Shown here: one piece after another, positions 35,184-52,200 of the stretch
Numbering within the stretch: position 1 is the stretch's first letter
Layout of the letters: each line of letters opens with the position of its first letter
NCBI GenBank assembly: GCA_033675265.1
Contig: JAUJYZ010000200.1
Coordinates: forward strand, 62,001-126,000
Reading direction: 5' to 3'
Source: Actinostola sp. cb2023
Taxonomy: Eukaryota > Cnidaria > Anthozoa > Actiniaria > Actinostolidae
DNA length: 64,000 bases
Translations under genes and position numbers: made by a program
The notes under the pieces: model-generated
Told to the model about the DNA's origin: nothing
The model's database searches: none
What the model saw: the letters and a program-made list of their open reading frames with translations, nothing else

Positions 35184-37805
35184 GCAAGGCAGTCAGACTT
35201 AGCACAGGATTTTCCTTGGGAATAATCTCCCCAAAGCTGCGACAACTCAAGTATCTGTGGTATTGTTCAACCGGTTTTTCTTGGCAAACGGTTCTGGCAA
35301 ATGACCGTTTTACCTTGTCGTTTAGCTACAAATATCACTTTTTAGTCAGCTTTGTGATTCCTTGTCGCTAGTCTTAGCACCAATGTCTCCTCTGAACAAT
35401 ACCAAATCCTTTATATACAGTTAGCACGTTTAAGCAAATCAATTTCTCAAAGTCCTACAGGATTGGACGGCGCATCTCTTACGAAAGGTCTTCGGCAGGT
35501 GCTCGGTGATAATACCAGATGTCAAGTTACGTCAAAAAAACATCAGTCTTGTTGGTTTTCCGTTTTAAACATGGGCAGATAACAAGGTAGGCACTTTGGA
35601 ATTATTACCAAACAACATCCCCATCTCACACCGTGCCTATGGGTAGTTCCTGAGCTATCTATCGTAGCACCTAGAAATTGATAGCATATCAATGCCTATT
35701 AGAATATGTCTAGCGTGTTTGCTATAGCTGTATGCTTTTATTTGATGATGTGTATTGACTTTTTTGAAGGGTAAAGTTAAATGACGCCTGCCGCAAAAAT
35801 CAATTCAAGAGCTCATAGTCTGTCATTCATATGGTGCCATTCATCTAATCCATAGGGATACTAGTCGTTAAAAATCTGGATTATTAAACTGTTTTCATCC
35901 AATCCCTTGTTTCCATTTGTTAGCTTTCTTAGTTAGTGTTTAATCAGTGGCTTATATGAAAATATCAGTTTTCTTTGAAATTGAGATATTTTCTTATCGA
36001 GTTTTCCGAAAGAAAATTTAAATCAAAAATAAGCTGGGAATAGTCGCTGCCCTAAGAATTTCTGTAATCAATTGTAGATACACGAGTGTGTTCACCAGCG
36101 TTTCAAGACCTCGGAAAACCATGCGACCAAATTTTGAATCGAAGTTAGTTACTCGCTTTAGTAGTCCGTCGAGCGACATATTGCTCTCAATTGAAGTCAA
36201 TGTTAAATACAGCAAAAAACATGTCACATCTTTACCGCTCTTAATGATGACGAATGAGAAAGAAATGCAACATAATGAGTATTTATGCTTCTCTCACTTT
36301 TGAGTTATACATCATATATTCGTATGGAAACTCTTATTTGTTTAGTTTTCTTGTGCTTTCAGCAAATCAGTGCGCGCCAGCCTGAATTACGCATCTGTAG
36401 AACGTCTTGCCATATATAGTTTCCATCGTTACCAGTTTAGTTCTACTGACCACTTCTATGACATATCACAAATTGACAGAAAATGTCTTACCAGCGAAAT
36501 TATCACGTCGCTTTTCTTGAAAGCTTCCTCAAGACTTCCTGATGGGCATATTATTCGAGTCATTATTGCTATTATTCGCTTGTAAGCCTCATTAACTTTC
36601 TACGTTATACTCCCTTATGACAAAAGGGAATCACAAATAACGAAATGGAAATGTGGTGAAGGTCTGAAATATCATCATCACAAAAAGATGACGCTAGAGG
36701 TAGGATAGTATACTTGACTTTACAAGATACGAATCGAATGGCGGAATGGAAGTGGTAACCTAAGAAGTTGTCGATGACAAATTTACGTTATCGGTTCTCA
36801 GTATCTTCAGTAACTGTTATTGAGAAATATACCGGCGCTGAGAATTAAAGTGCCTGAGGGTCAGTGATATATCAGTTAGGTTGTGTTGAAAACACAATCT
36901 AGTTCTGCAACCAACTATAGCTAGCAGTTTCTCTTCCGGCCATGCCACGCCACTGAGCCGGCAGAGTTATCTAGCGAAACCCGAATATAAGAGTAACTAA
37001 TTTATTATTATAATCACGGCAAAAGAAAACATACGGGATTTTTAAAATTATCATCAAGATTGTCGTCCAAGATTCAATCAGTCAGCTGTAGTCACATCAG
37101 TGAAGACTCCTAGATGAATATCGTATAGTAGTACTGAACGGAGTGATTTACATTCTCAGGGCCGTAAATCATGCAGTAATATGATTTCACTCAGAGATAG
37201 ATAAAGCAGGTTTTTCAGCCTACAATTAAAACTATTACTTCAGTTTACGACTGATAAATCTCGGTCCTATTAATTCTCGATCCTTTGCGAAAATTCCCTT
37301 TAGAAACCCAAGCAGCCATGAACTTTTAACAGCTCTTTAATGAGCGTTCTAATTGGCTCGTTATAATGCTAGTACTAGTCCCGGCAATATTGGACTAAAC
37401 CGCACACGAGCAGGAAGGATTCTATTGTACACTACGCTGGGTTTATAATAGAGCTCTTATGTAAGATTTTGGATTAGACTTTCAACCAATTAAAGTCTGA
37501 TAACTGAAAAAGATTGCTTTAACTGGAACAATTCATCGGAAAACAGACAGCCATTCCGCATTGAGGAAACTAAATAACTTTAACTTCTAACTCGTAATGA
37601 TTCCGAGTACTGAACGATAATAGATCAGAAATTAATTAAAAGCGAGAATTACGATCTAACGATATTGGCTCAAGAAGATTCAATCGATGACATATCACAA
37701 TCCGCCTTAGAATCTGTTTACTATAAGACCTTGAAATACCGACTTATCATTCTTCCTAATTGTCATGAATAGGTTTTGAACTTTAAAGAAGTTTTACAGC
37801 TAACG

Positions 37806-38115
37806 AGAATCTTCAAGAAAAACGCACACAAAACAAAACGAAAAAAGAAGAAGCCAAATAATACTAACCATGCACCATGCACCTATAAGCAATGGGCATT
37901 AGTTAGCCAATACTGACCACGCATATGCAGCGCACACAAAACAAAACGAAAAAAGAAGAAGCCAAATAATACTAACCACCTATAAGCAATGGGCATTAGT
38001 TAGCCAATACCGACCACGCATATGCAGCGCACACAAAACAAAACGAAAAAAGAAGAAGTCAAATAATACTAACCATGCACCATGCACCTATTAGCCAATA
38101 CTGACCACCCATATG
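37806..38115. repeat. Three imperfect direct repeats of about 100 bp
   Basis: Each unit contains CACACAAAACAAAACGAAAA, AAGAAGAAGCCAAATAATAC, TAACCA, CACCTATAAGCAATGGGCAT and GACCACGCATATGCAGCG. The second lacks the ATGCACCATGC piece and the third lacks the AAGCAATGGG piece. Confidence 0.8.
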
Positions 38116-39229
38116 CAGCGCCCACACTTGTAGTTGTATCTCAGACAAACCAATACCGAACCAACCCTCATGCTCAGTGTCGCAGCGGCACCGCAGAAAA
38201 AGATCCGCAAGCTTCCATTTGAAACGACGATTATCGGTTTGTGAAATATATCGAGATGCACCTATCACTATTTGCAAAAACGTCGAGTCCCAAAATAAAA
38301 TAAAACTAAAAAAGGTTTTCATTTAAATTTATCAAGCCAAGTAAACGCGCTATTAAGTCGCTAGATTCACAGTCTGCGTTTAACTTTTTAATCGATCAAA
38401 TAACTGGGTTTGTTTCTATATAATGCGAGGTTGATTATAAAATTTCCTTTTTCTTTCAGGTCAAGGTTTTTGCAACCAGGTGTACCTGATTACATGATAG
38501 ATATCGCTGAGTGCTAGCAATGCCCACTTAAAACAGTCCTTTTCAGAGCCCAGGATGTCTTGGATATTAAAAGCTTTTATAATCCAAATGAGTCAGATGG
38601 TATTTTCCGGTCAACGAATCATTTGGTCTCATGCACTCGGAATGACTCACATATGGAAGTGAAGGAAAACTTGTCGCATTCTCAGTACAAACTTTACGTA
38701 GTTATCAATTTATATATCAGTGTTGTTGTTTTGTTTTTGCGTGTAGGTTTTGTCACGTACAAATGACTATAGTACAGCTTTTAAGTATTTAAGTATTTAA
38801 AAATACTTTATACACCGGAAAAGGTACAATATAAACATGATTAATCTCTCAGTACCATGCACTAAGTGGATTAAAAAGCAAGCAACAGAGAAAGAAAAAA
38901 ACAACAGATAAACTTACAACCAAACGGCATAGAATAAAAATACATACTCTCTTGTCTGTTATACCACGGAAAACATAGCGGCAGTTAAAAAGAGACTCAG
39001 CCTGATATCAAAATCAATGTGTATAATACTTTGTGAGGACAAAAGTGAAGCACACAAAACACACCCAACTGAACAAAAGTGGCATGATATCACGTGACTA
39101 AACTTAGGCCGCAATGTCTGCTCGCAGGGTAGTCGCCTTCAACTGAATGAGAAATACTAGATCATTTGGACCAACCTGGCTAGATAATGTGGACCAAAGT
39201 TATACTAGATAATGAACTAAGAGACATGT

Positions 39230-39350
39230 ACAGGGGCGTATCCAGAGATTTTGCAAAGGGGAGGCGCGGTTCGGACATTGGTTTCAGCCAAATGGTTTCG
39301 AATTTCCAAAAGGGGGGGGCGTGCGCCTCCTTCGCCCCACCCTTTAAGAT
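39230..39350. repeat. Eroded CAGGGGCG-type (hAT-like) element fragment
   Basis: It starts CAGGGGCGTATCCAGAGATT, shares TTGGTTTCAG(T/C)CAAA and GAATTTCCAAAA with the element at 25015-25114, and ends in a G-rich/C-rich pair without an intact right terminus. Confidence 0.55.
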
Positions 39351-40166
39351 TAATCGATCATGTACTGGTATCGCCCTTGTGGTAGAATGTCAGCTACATC
39401 AGTTCAATTAATTCATTAAACACTAAATGACAAGCAAGACATTGTCATCTATATTGGTTTTTGGCATAAAACTGATGAAGCACCGCGTCACTGTGAGTAT
39501 TTAATATCAGTTTATTTGTCACTAGCATTTGATCAGTGTTCCTTGACAGGTGCCGCGTTTTTTGTATGTCTCTCAATTGGCCGACACAGTCAAAGAAAAG
39601 CTAATCTACTGGTTTGAAAAAGTGTTCTACTGAAGCCATTTGAACGAGGAAATGTCGTCCATCGGAAGTGGAGAAAAGCGAACCAACTAGTATAAAAACG
39701 CTTGCAAAGGAGGCTATCAAGTCTATCAAGAGGCTATTTAAAAACATCCATATCAGTTTCCGTATCATAGTTTGTTTGTTTTTTTAAATAGGCATATAAG
39801 TGATATGGAAAATTACAAACAAAAGGGGAAATGAAAAAGTAGAAGGAAGGAAAGAAGAAGAAGAGAAAAACACAAATCCCGATAAATGAATAAAGTATTA
39901 TTATAAATCGGAAAAATCGATTCATTGTGGGCTTCCTGTGGAAAGCAAACTAGTTCCCAGTTCCCTGACCAATAACTCGTGAGGGACAGAGAGGGACATG
40001 GTATTCGAAAACTTGCTATGAAGAGTGTTTCTAGTCGAAATAAGTATCGTTACAATCCACACGACAGATATAGATCACAACAGATCGCAAGGAAAAGAGA
40101 TCGATCTTGCAGCCAGTTGAATCCATACATGATAGAGGAAAACGCTTATCGAATGATTCGTTGATC

Positions 40167-40643
40167 ATGGATGACAGTTGCAGCGAATCAGTTCAAAGAG
40201 AGAACCCAAGATGGTGTGTTACAGACAACAACGCTTTTAAAACACCGAGAATAAATACCCCTCTGAACAGTCTGAACTTCGACTTGAAGATTTGCATCGA
40301 GAAAATTAGTACAGACTTGATTGGAAACGACGGCTTGACATCAGTGAAAGATGTCACACAACTTGTCACACAATCTTCTGAATGTGAAAAGCTGGAATTA
40401 GATGTTATTGGAAGTTCATTGTACGACACCCTACCTCCTTCGACACCTGCAAAGAAAGAAGCTCGACGAGCAAAACGGCAGTTGCAACTTCAGCAATGGA
40501 AACTTTACGAATTGAGTAGAACAAGAAATGAGCGCTATCATAACAGATTGAAAAGAAAAAATGGCTCGCAGAACTCTCATCGCAGTAGAAAGACAACTGT
40601 CAAATGGAAAAATGATTTGGTACAGGTCTTCTTTATTGACTGA
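40167..40643 (+). CDS. Hypothetical basic protein, about 158 residues, unrecognised
   Basis: From ATG at 40167 an uninterrupted frame encodes 158 residues, hydrophilic and composition-wise protein-like. The N-terminal part is acidic (MDDSCSESVQ), with a proline/threonine stretch LPPSTPAKKEARR and then a strongly basic, probably helical segment (RRAKRQLQLQQWKLYELSR, RYHNRLKRK). There is no signal peptide or membrane segment. The frame is open upstream only to about 40074. A second basic frame (40018-40164, MKSVSSRNKYRYN...) precedes it in another phase and could be an upstream open frame or a remnant of a frameshifted 5' part. A poly(A) hexamer lies at about 41083. I cannot assign a family. 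It could also be one exon of a longer gene, since GTACAG at 40620 could act as a donor. Confidence 0.5.
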   Translation: MDDSCSESVQRENPRWCVTDNNAFKTPRINTPLNSLNFDLKICIEKISTDLIGNDGLTSVKDVTQLVTQSSECEKLELDVIGSSLYDTLPPSTPAKKEARRAKRQLQLQQWKLYELSRTRNERYHNRLKRKNGSQNSHRSRKTTVKWKNDLVQVFFID

Positions 40644-41380
40644 GATGTTCACTCAGGGCATCCATACTACAGTTATATTTCTTCTGAAAATTCCTTTGAG
40701 TTTAGAAACAAAAACTAGTGAACACATGATTGCAATGTTCTGAAGACAATCAGCTCACAAAAAGACTAAATGAACATACAGTATTTATATCGCGCCATAA
40801 AGGGGGACTTTTCTTGTCATCGCATTGTTATATGCATGTCAGTTATTTTAGGAGTTAGTTTTTCACATATTGTTATATTCTTGAGTTTTTAGCATAGAGA
40901 TAAGTTATATTATTAATGTAAGAATTGATTGCAGAATATTATGTAATTTATTTCAACATCATACAGTTGCATAACCAGTTCTGAAATCTATCAGAATATA
41001 TAATTTTAATACAATAATATTATTATTAGTTACAATTACATGTTAGAATTTTTGTCAATGTTTTAAAATTACAGTTTAACAAGGAATAAAATATGTTTAT
41101 TTGTTTATTATTTACAAAAATAAGTTATTGCTGGTGGGCTTCCTGTGGTTGAGGTAAAATCAATTTGTGGGCTTCCTGTGGTAGAGTATTTGGCGGGAAT
41201 TTCGAGGGGACTTCTATTCTACTCTAGTCTAGATATTAGTTTGTGCTTTGTAATATGCTGATAATGGCTTTTATTGTTACATTTCATTAACATTTATATC
41301 TTAATCTCGGATATTTATCATACGATGAAGAAAAAATAGCAAAATCCATCAATGTTTTGTCCGTACAACACACCGACGAC
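40644..41380. other. Spacer between the unknown gene and RAD51D
   Basis: AT-rich 3' flank with AATAAA at about 41083-41092. Two direct copies of GTGGGCTTCCTGTGGT at about 41134 and 41166 precede the RAD51D leader. A frame continuous with RAD51D exon 1 is open upstream to about 41291, with no ATG. Confidence 0.5.
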
Positions 41381-47255
<5,875 letters not shown>

Positions 47256-47746
47256 GTAGGTATTGTTAATACCGTATTTCCTCCATTAAGCGCCTACCCT
47301 CGTTTAAGCGCCTCCTTGATCACAAAATTTAAAATAAGCGCCCAGGGCGCAATACGGTATTCAAATTTTGGTTTTCACTAGCGAATCAAGCGTACTGAAC
47401 GGCACAAGCACAGGAACTTGTGTCATTTTAAAATGGACCCGACGCAAGCAGCTGACAAGAAATGGAGAAATGCTGATTGTTGTGCTTGCAACCTGTCCCT
47501 TTTCACAGTGAAACAACATCTCTTGTGCTTGAGCTTAAGCTTACGCGTCGCTGCTGATAACCAGTCTTACTGATGCCTATAAAATCGAGTTATAACATAA
47601 AGGCTCTACTAACTTTAAATCTTTCTATTTTTTAGTGGTAGAAATCACCAGTGTCAATTTCATGCAGTAAACTTGAGGTTTTGTGAGGAATATGAGGACG
47701 TCTTACCAACGTCTCACGCTTCACTCAGAAAGACAAGAAAACACTG

Positions 47747-47804
47747 GATCCCCGGCCACTGGATCCCCGGCCACTGGATCCCCGGCCACTGGATCCCCGG
47801 CCAC
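47747..47804. repeat. 15-bp tandem repeat CCACTGGATCCCCGG
   Basis: Four perfect consecutive copies. The 15-bp period keeps frames open (GHWIP repeat on plus), which I regard as chance. Confidence 0.95.
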
Positions 47805-48026
47805 AAAAGGTTTTTCCTTGGAAGAACGAAGCTGAAATGTTTCTTTTCCTTCTTTCTTTTCTTCCAACAATCCAGAAAAGAACAAGATTTGTGGCAAAAG
47901 TTCGTTAGTCACAAATGAATGGTGCTTGCAGCATGGTTGTAACGTCGATAGCGCTACGCGGGTGGTTCTTTAGCTGCAGAAATGAGAATAGAAATGTACA
48001 TACATCCCGACTTAACCTATTAGGTA

Positions 48027-48489
48027 CCCTGCGAGCAGGTTTTTTTTTCTACTCGCCCAGGAAGGTAGCGAAACAGGTTTTTGTCAAATAGACCATAATC
48101 AGTTTTTCATCCAGAAATGTGGATGCGGAAATCGCGAGGACCGGCAGGGGTTTTTCCAGCTCGTCGCTACCTCATCGCTACCTTCCTGGCATCCTCGGGA
48201 ACCCAAGAGAAATACCCCTGGGAACGAAGTCTGTTGGAACTTGTTCCGGAAGTCAAAATTACTCTCGTTTCTGATTGGTCGACCTAGGCAGGTCGACCAA
48301 TCAGTATCAAGTATATCCTGGTTTGAATAGGACAGCCGCCATTTTTAATTTTGACTTCCGGAACAAGTTCCAACAGACTTCGTTCCCAGGGGTATTTCTC
48401 TGGGAGCGAGTAACGAGCGACAGAATATACCCCTGAGTTCCCGAGGATGCATTCCTGGGCGAGTAGAAAAAAAACCCTGCTCGCAGGAT
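48027..48489. repeat. Nested long inverted repeat
   Basis: The outer arms CCTGCGAGCAGG...CTACTCGCCCAGGA (48027-48063) match the reverse complement at about 48450-48489. The inner arms AGAAATACCCCTGGGAACGA through GAAGTCAAAATT (about 48208-48260) pair with the mirror segment at about 48345-48402. The centre has GTCGACCTAGGCAGGTCGAC. No coding capacity. Confidence 0.8.
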
Positions 48490-48788
48490 ACCTATTAGGC
48501 ACTGTTTTATACAAAGGGGAGGGTAACCCTAGTGGTAGGGTCACCCTTTCCCTTGTAAACAGGGCCTTTAAGGATATGGGTTATTTCCATCTATCGCCTA
48601 CAATAAAAATGTTTCTAAATGCAGAAAACTCGAACATTAAAAACAATTTTTGATTAAAACTCTACGGAACGGGGTCGAAATCTGAGGCATTTTTAGCCCA
48701 CATATCGCGTCCTTACCCCTTTAGACCGCTATGTAATAGCCAGGAGCTCTCCGATTTAACGAACCCATTTTACGAACTCTCCAGTATC

Positions 48789-48838
48789 CATGCTCGAGGA
48801 TCCAGCGGTTTTTGAAAACCGCTGGATCCTCGAGCATG
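48789..48838. repeat. 50-bp near-perfect hairpin
   Basis: CATGCTCGAGGATCCAGCGG plus TTTTT is followed directly by GAAAACC and CGCTGGATCCTCGAGCATG-type complement: about 24 of 25 pairs with essentially no loop. Flanked on both sides by TCCAGTAT, a possible target duplication. Confidence 0.85.
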
Positions 48839-49284
48839 TCCAGTATCAAGGAACAATATTTTTGGTCCCGGCCAAAGTTACAGTAAAATGTATGGAAAAG
48901 AACCCCGATAGACCGATATAACGAACTCCCCGGTATAATGAACACAAGCCCAAACGTAAAATCTACCGCGGTGACGAATAAATGTCATCACGTGACAAAA
49001 TGATAATGAGTATGTACAAGAGACAACATTTTGGTCGATTTTTCGCAAATTCGTCATAACGCATTAACGGGGCGGAGTTTTCGATATAACGAACCCCTGA
49101 TATAACGAACCAATTTCCCCGTCCCTTAGGGGTTTCCACTGTACCTGTTTGTCCGTACAAGAACTTGCGCGTTTTCGCGCGTTATTTAGTTCGCGCATTT
49201 TCGCGTTTTCTTTTCGATCACGTGGTCATAGGATCCAGTCTTCTCTCGATCAGCAAAACACAGCTAAACCGCAAGGCATCCAAG

Positions 49285-52200
49285 ATGGCGGCGTTACAAT
49301 GTCTTGTTGGTTTTGCACGGCGAAGCTGTAATGTCTCCACGAGTAGAATAGCTCAGGTTCAATCTGTTTTGAATGGAAGACCTTTCCTTAAACTCTTGAG
49401 AACAACACCAGCATTTCAAGGTACGTTTCTTATTAAAGGCCATTTGCAAGAAGACTACAACATATGTAGACTATAAGCTTATGTAAGCTTACATTTGTAC
49501 AATGTCAATGAAACAGCAGCACACATTGACATACATGTAGCTTGAGTAATAGTTGCTGTTTTGCAATCAATCCTGCATATTTAAAGTACAAAGACACAGC
49601 GGCCATGAGAAGCTAATGTAATGAGGAATGTTTTGTTATCGGAATATCGGGGACCAACATGGCCGCCATTACGTATAATAACCCAGCAGTATTGTTAGGA
49701 GGACCACAGGTAGCCCAAGCTGTGGACTTGTGGCGAGATTTACAGTAAATGTATGGAGCTTTACAGCGAGATTTGAAAACCGTCTAAATAAAATTCTACA
49801 AACCCTCAAAGTAGTCCTACTTGTTTATTGTGTTGTCTTTTGGAATTGTGTGAGGTTTGGAGCCATTCCGATCGATTTTGAGAGAGTTTTTAAGAATACC
49901 TTGAGTTACCCTATAATAGGCGACTTGCACTAAGAGGTCACGAAGTGTATTCGACCAATCGGAAGCGATCTCAATGAAACGGTCTAAATATTCAAACTTG
50001 AAGTGTCGAAATGTGTAACTTAGTGCGGGAGGGTACGGGTGGATGTTGGTTCTAGTCCGTTGCAAGGCTGATGGTCGGAAGGATGTTTTGTTGTTCAAAA
50101 TTCTTAAGTTCCTGGCTTTTTGGCGAGGGAATCGTTGACCAGAGGAAGGGATACCGCGTGTGGTGGAGGGATATTATGTGGGCTAATGTATTTCGAAAGA
50201 ATCTTGTCATATTCTCTAATTTTCAGCGAGTTTGAGGCGACTGTTTGGCATTAATCGTAGGTGATCGGCCATGACAGTCTCCTACCTTCTCTAATTATAG
50301 GGTAACTCAAGGTATTCTTAAAAACTCTCTCAAAATCGATCGAAATGGCTCCAAACCTCCCACAATTCCAAAAGACAACACAATAAACAAGTAGGACTAC
50401 TTTGAGGGTTTGTAGAATTTTATTTAGACGGTTTTCAAAGTTCGCTGTGAAGCTCCATACATTTACTGTAAATCTCGCCACAAGTCCACAGCTTGGGCTA
50501 CCTGTGGGAGGACAAGGTTTACTACATATTAATACTAATAGGCTTGAATAAGATTAGAAGAGTGCCGCTACTAGAGCTGGATACATGTAGTTGCGGGGTA
50601 TTCTGCAATAGCTGATATCGAAGTTACACTCCAATGACTGAACAACGGTTTCAAGTCGAGGCTATCAGGTCAGAACAAAAACTTGAAAACTTGACCCGAT
50701 AGCCTCAACTTGAAACCTTTGTTCAGAATCATTGGAGTGTAACTTCGATATCAGCTATTGCTCCGAATCTCTCACTTGTCCATTTTATCTGGTTACTTAT
50801 TTAAATCGTTTTTGTATAAGTCATTGGTCAACCAATCAGAATGCTTGGACATGGCATGGTTAGCACATGGCATGGTTAGCACATGGCATGATAGCGCATG
50901 GCACGGTAGCGCATGGCACGGTAGCGCATGGCACGGTAGCGCATAGCATGGTTAGCACACGAACAGTACCGTAAATACTTCCCACTTATATGAAAACGAC
51001 TGTGATGTTACATGTACTTGTAGGTGTAACTCCAACCCAAGTCTTAATGCCTGCTTTATCTCCAACAATGGAGGAAGGCACCATCGTCGCATGGTTAAAA
51101 CAGGAAGGTGAAGTAATTAACCCTGGTGATGCATTATGTGAGATTGAAACAGACAAGTCCACTATAACCATGGATACAGATGAAGAAGGCATTCTTGCTA
51201 AAATCCTCATGCCATCTGGAAGTACTAAGGTTAAAGTAAATGAACTGATAGCATTGATAGTAGAGGAAGGACAAGATTATACAAAAGTAGATATTCCTGT
51301 TGTAAGTGACGGTAAGAGTTGCAACATTAAGATCATTGCTCATCAATCTTGATAGGTGCTGATGTTGATGTCAGAATTTTCTAGTCATTCAATGAGCACA
51401 GATCCAGTAGAAAATGTGACTGGCAAGCACCTAGGGGAACCTCGTGATCTCTGATCAAAATCTAAATTCTCCTCAAGATTGTTTGAATTTCAAAGGAGAA
51501 TTTGGGTTTTGATCATAAGTCACTTACTCCATTCTTGCAGGGACCCCTTCAATTTGACTCTCTAAAACATCAATTCCAGTTCTTTGTAATAATAATATCT
51601 GTAGAAGTAAATCTAATGTCGGTTTGTAGGTTGGATGACAATAATTTTATATCTTCAACCTTAGTTTTGATAAAAACTGCCAAGCTTTCGGGCTAAGCGC
51701 CCATCTTCGGGGCAAAATGCTTAAAATCTAATTACAACGGCTATAAGTATACGAACACAAACAATCGCCACCAAACAAGCAAGCTCGTGTGCAACAAACT
51801 GAACAAGCTTGAGCAAAGCAAGCAAAATCGAACAACGCTAGAGTTACTGAATATAGAATAAATAGAATGAACGAAAAAGGTGCGCGAGGAATAGACAAAT
51901 AGAACATGAAATATTAACATAGGAACTGAAAATAATAAATAGAAAGGTAGCCAGAAAACCAGTGCACGATGAACTATAAAAATAGAAATAAAATATATGA
52001 ATGAGTGAATGAATGAATGAACAGATGGATGAATGAATGAACGAATGGATGAATGAATGAACGAATGGATGAACCAATAAATGAATGATAGAATGGATGA
52101 ATGATTGAACGAATGGATGGATGAATGGATGAATGAACTAATGAATGAACGAAAGAATGAGTAAATGAATGGATGAATAAATAAATAAATAGACTGCACA

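Larger units (their letters stand above)
35184..40166. other. 5-kb intergenic region
   Basis: No gene recognised. It contains an imperfect direct repeat at 37806-38115, an AT-rich fragment with ACTTTATACACCGG (about 38805) and an eroded CAGGGGCG-type element at about 39230-39350. A GTGGGCTTCCTGTGG motif near 39925 recurs at 41134 and 41166 and resembles ends of other foldback elements in the window. Small open frames (for example 38059-38322 on minus) lie within repeats and have no family support. Confidence 0.5.
47256..49284. other. RAD51D-PDHX intergenic region rich in inverted repeats
   Basis: No gene recognised. In order: a short CCGTATTTCC/AATACGG-ended element (about 47272-47360), a 15-bp array (47747-47804), a nested palindrome (48027-48489), and a TATAACGAAC-containing stretch (about 48740-49140) with a 50-bp hairpin at 48789-48838. 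The 140 bp before the PDHX ATG are CpG-rich (GCGCGTTTTCGCGCG, TCACGTGG) and are the likely PDHX promoter. Confidence 0.6.

Noticed and set aside
38059..38322. 87-residue minus-strand frame
   Set aside because: Starts inside the 37806-38115 direct repeats and has no family support.
41321..41380. Longer RAD51D N-terminus reading DEEKIAKSINVLSVQHTDD
   Set aside because: The frame is open but has no ATG before 41381, and the 330-residue form already matches the family length; kept only as an alternative.
47673..47918. Frame with GHWIP repeats
   Set aside because: Arises from a perfect 15-bp repeat; flanking residues lack any family match.
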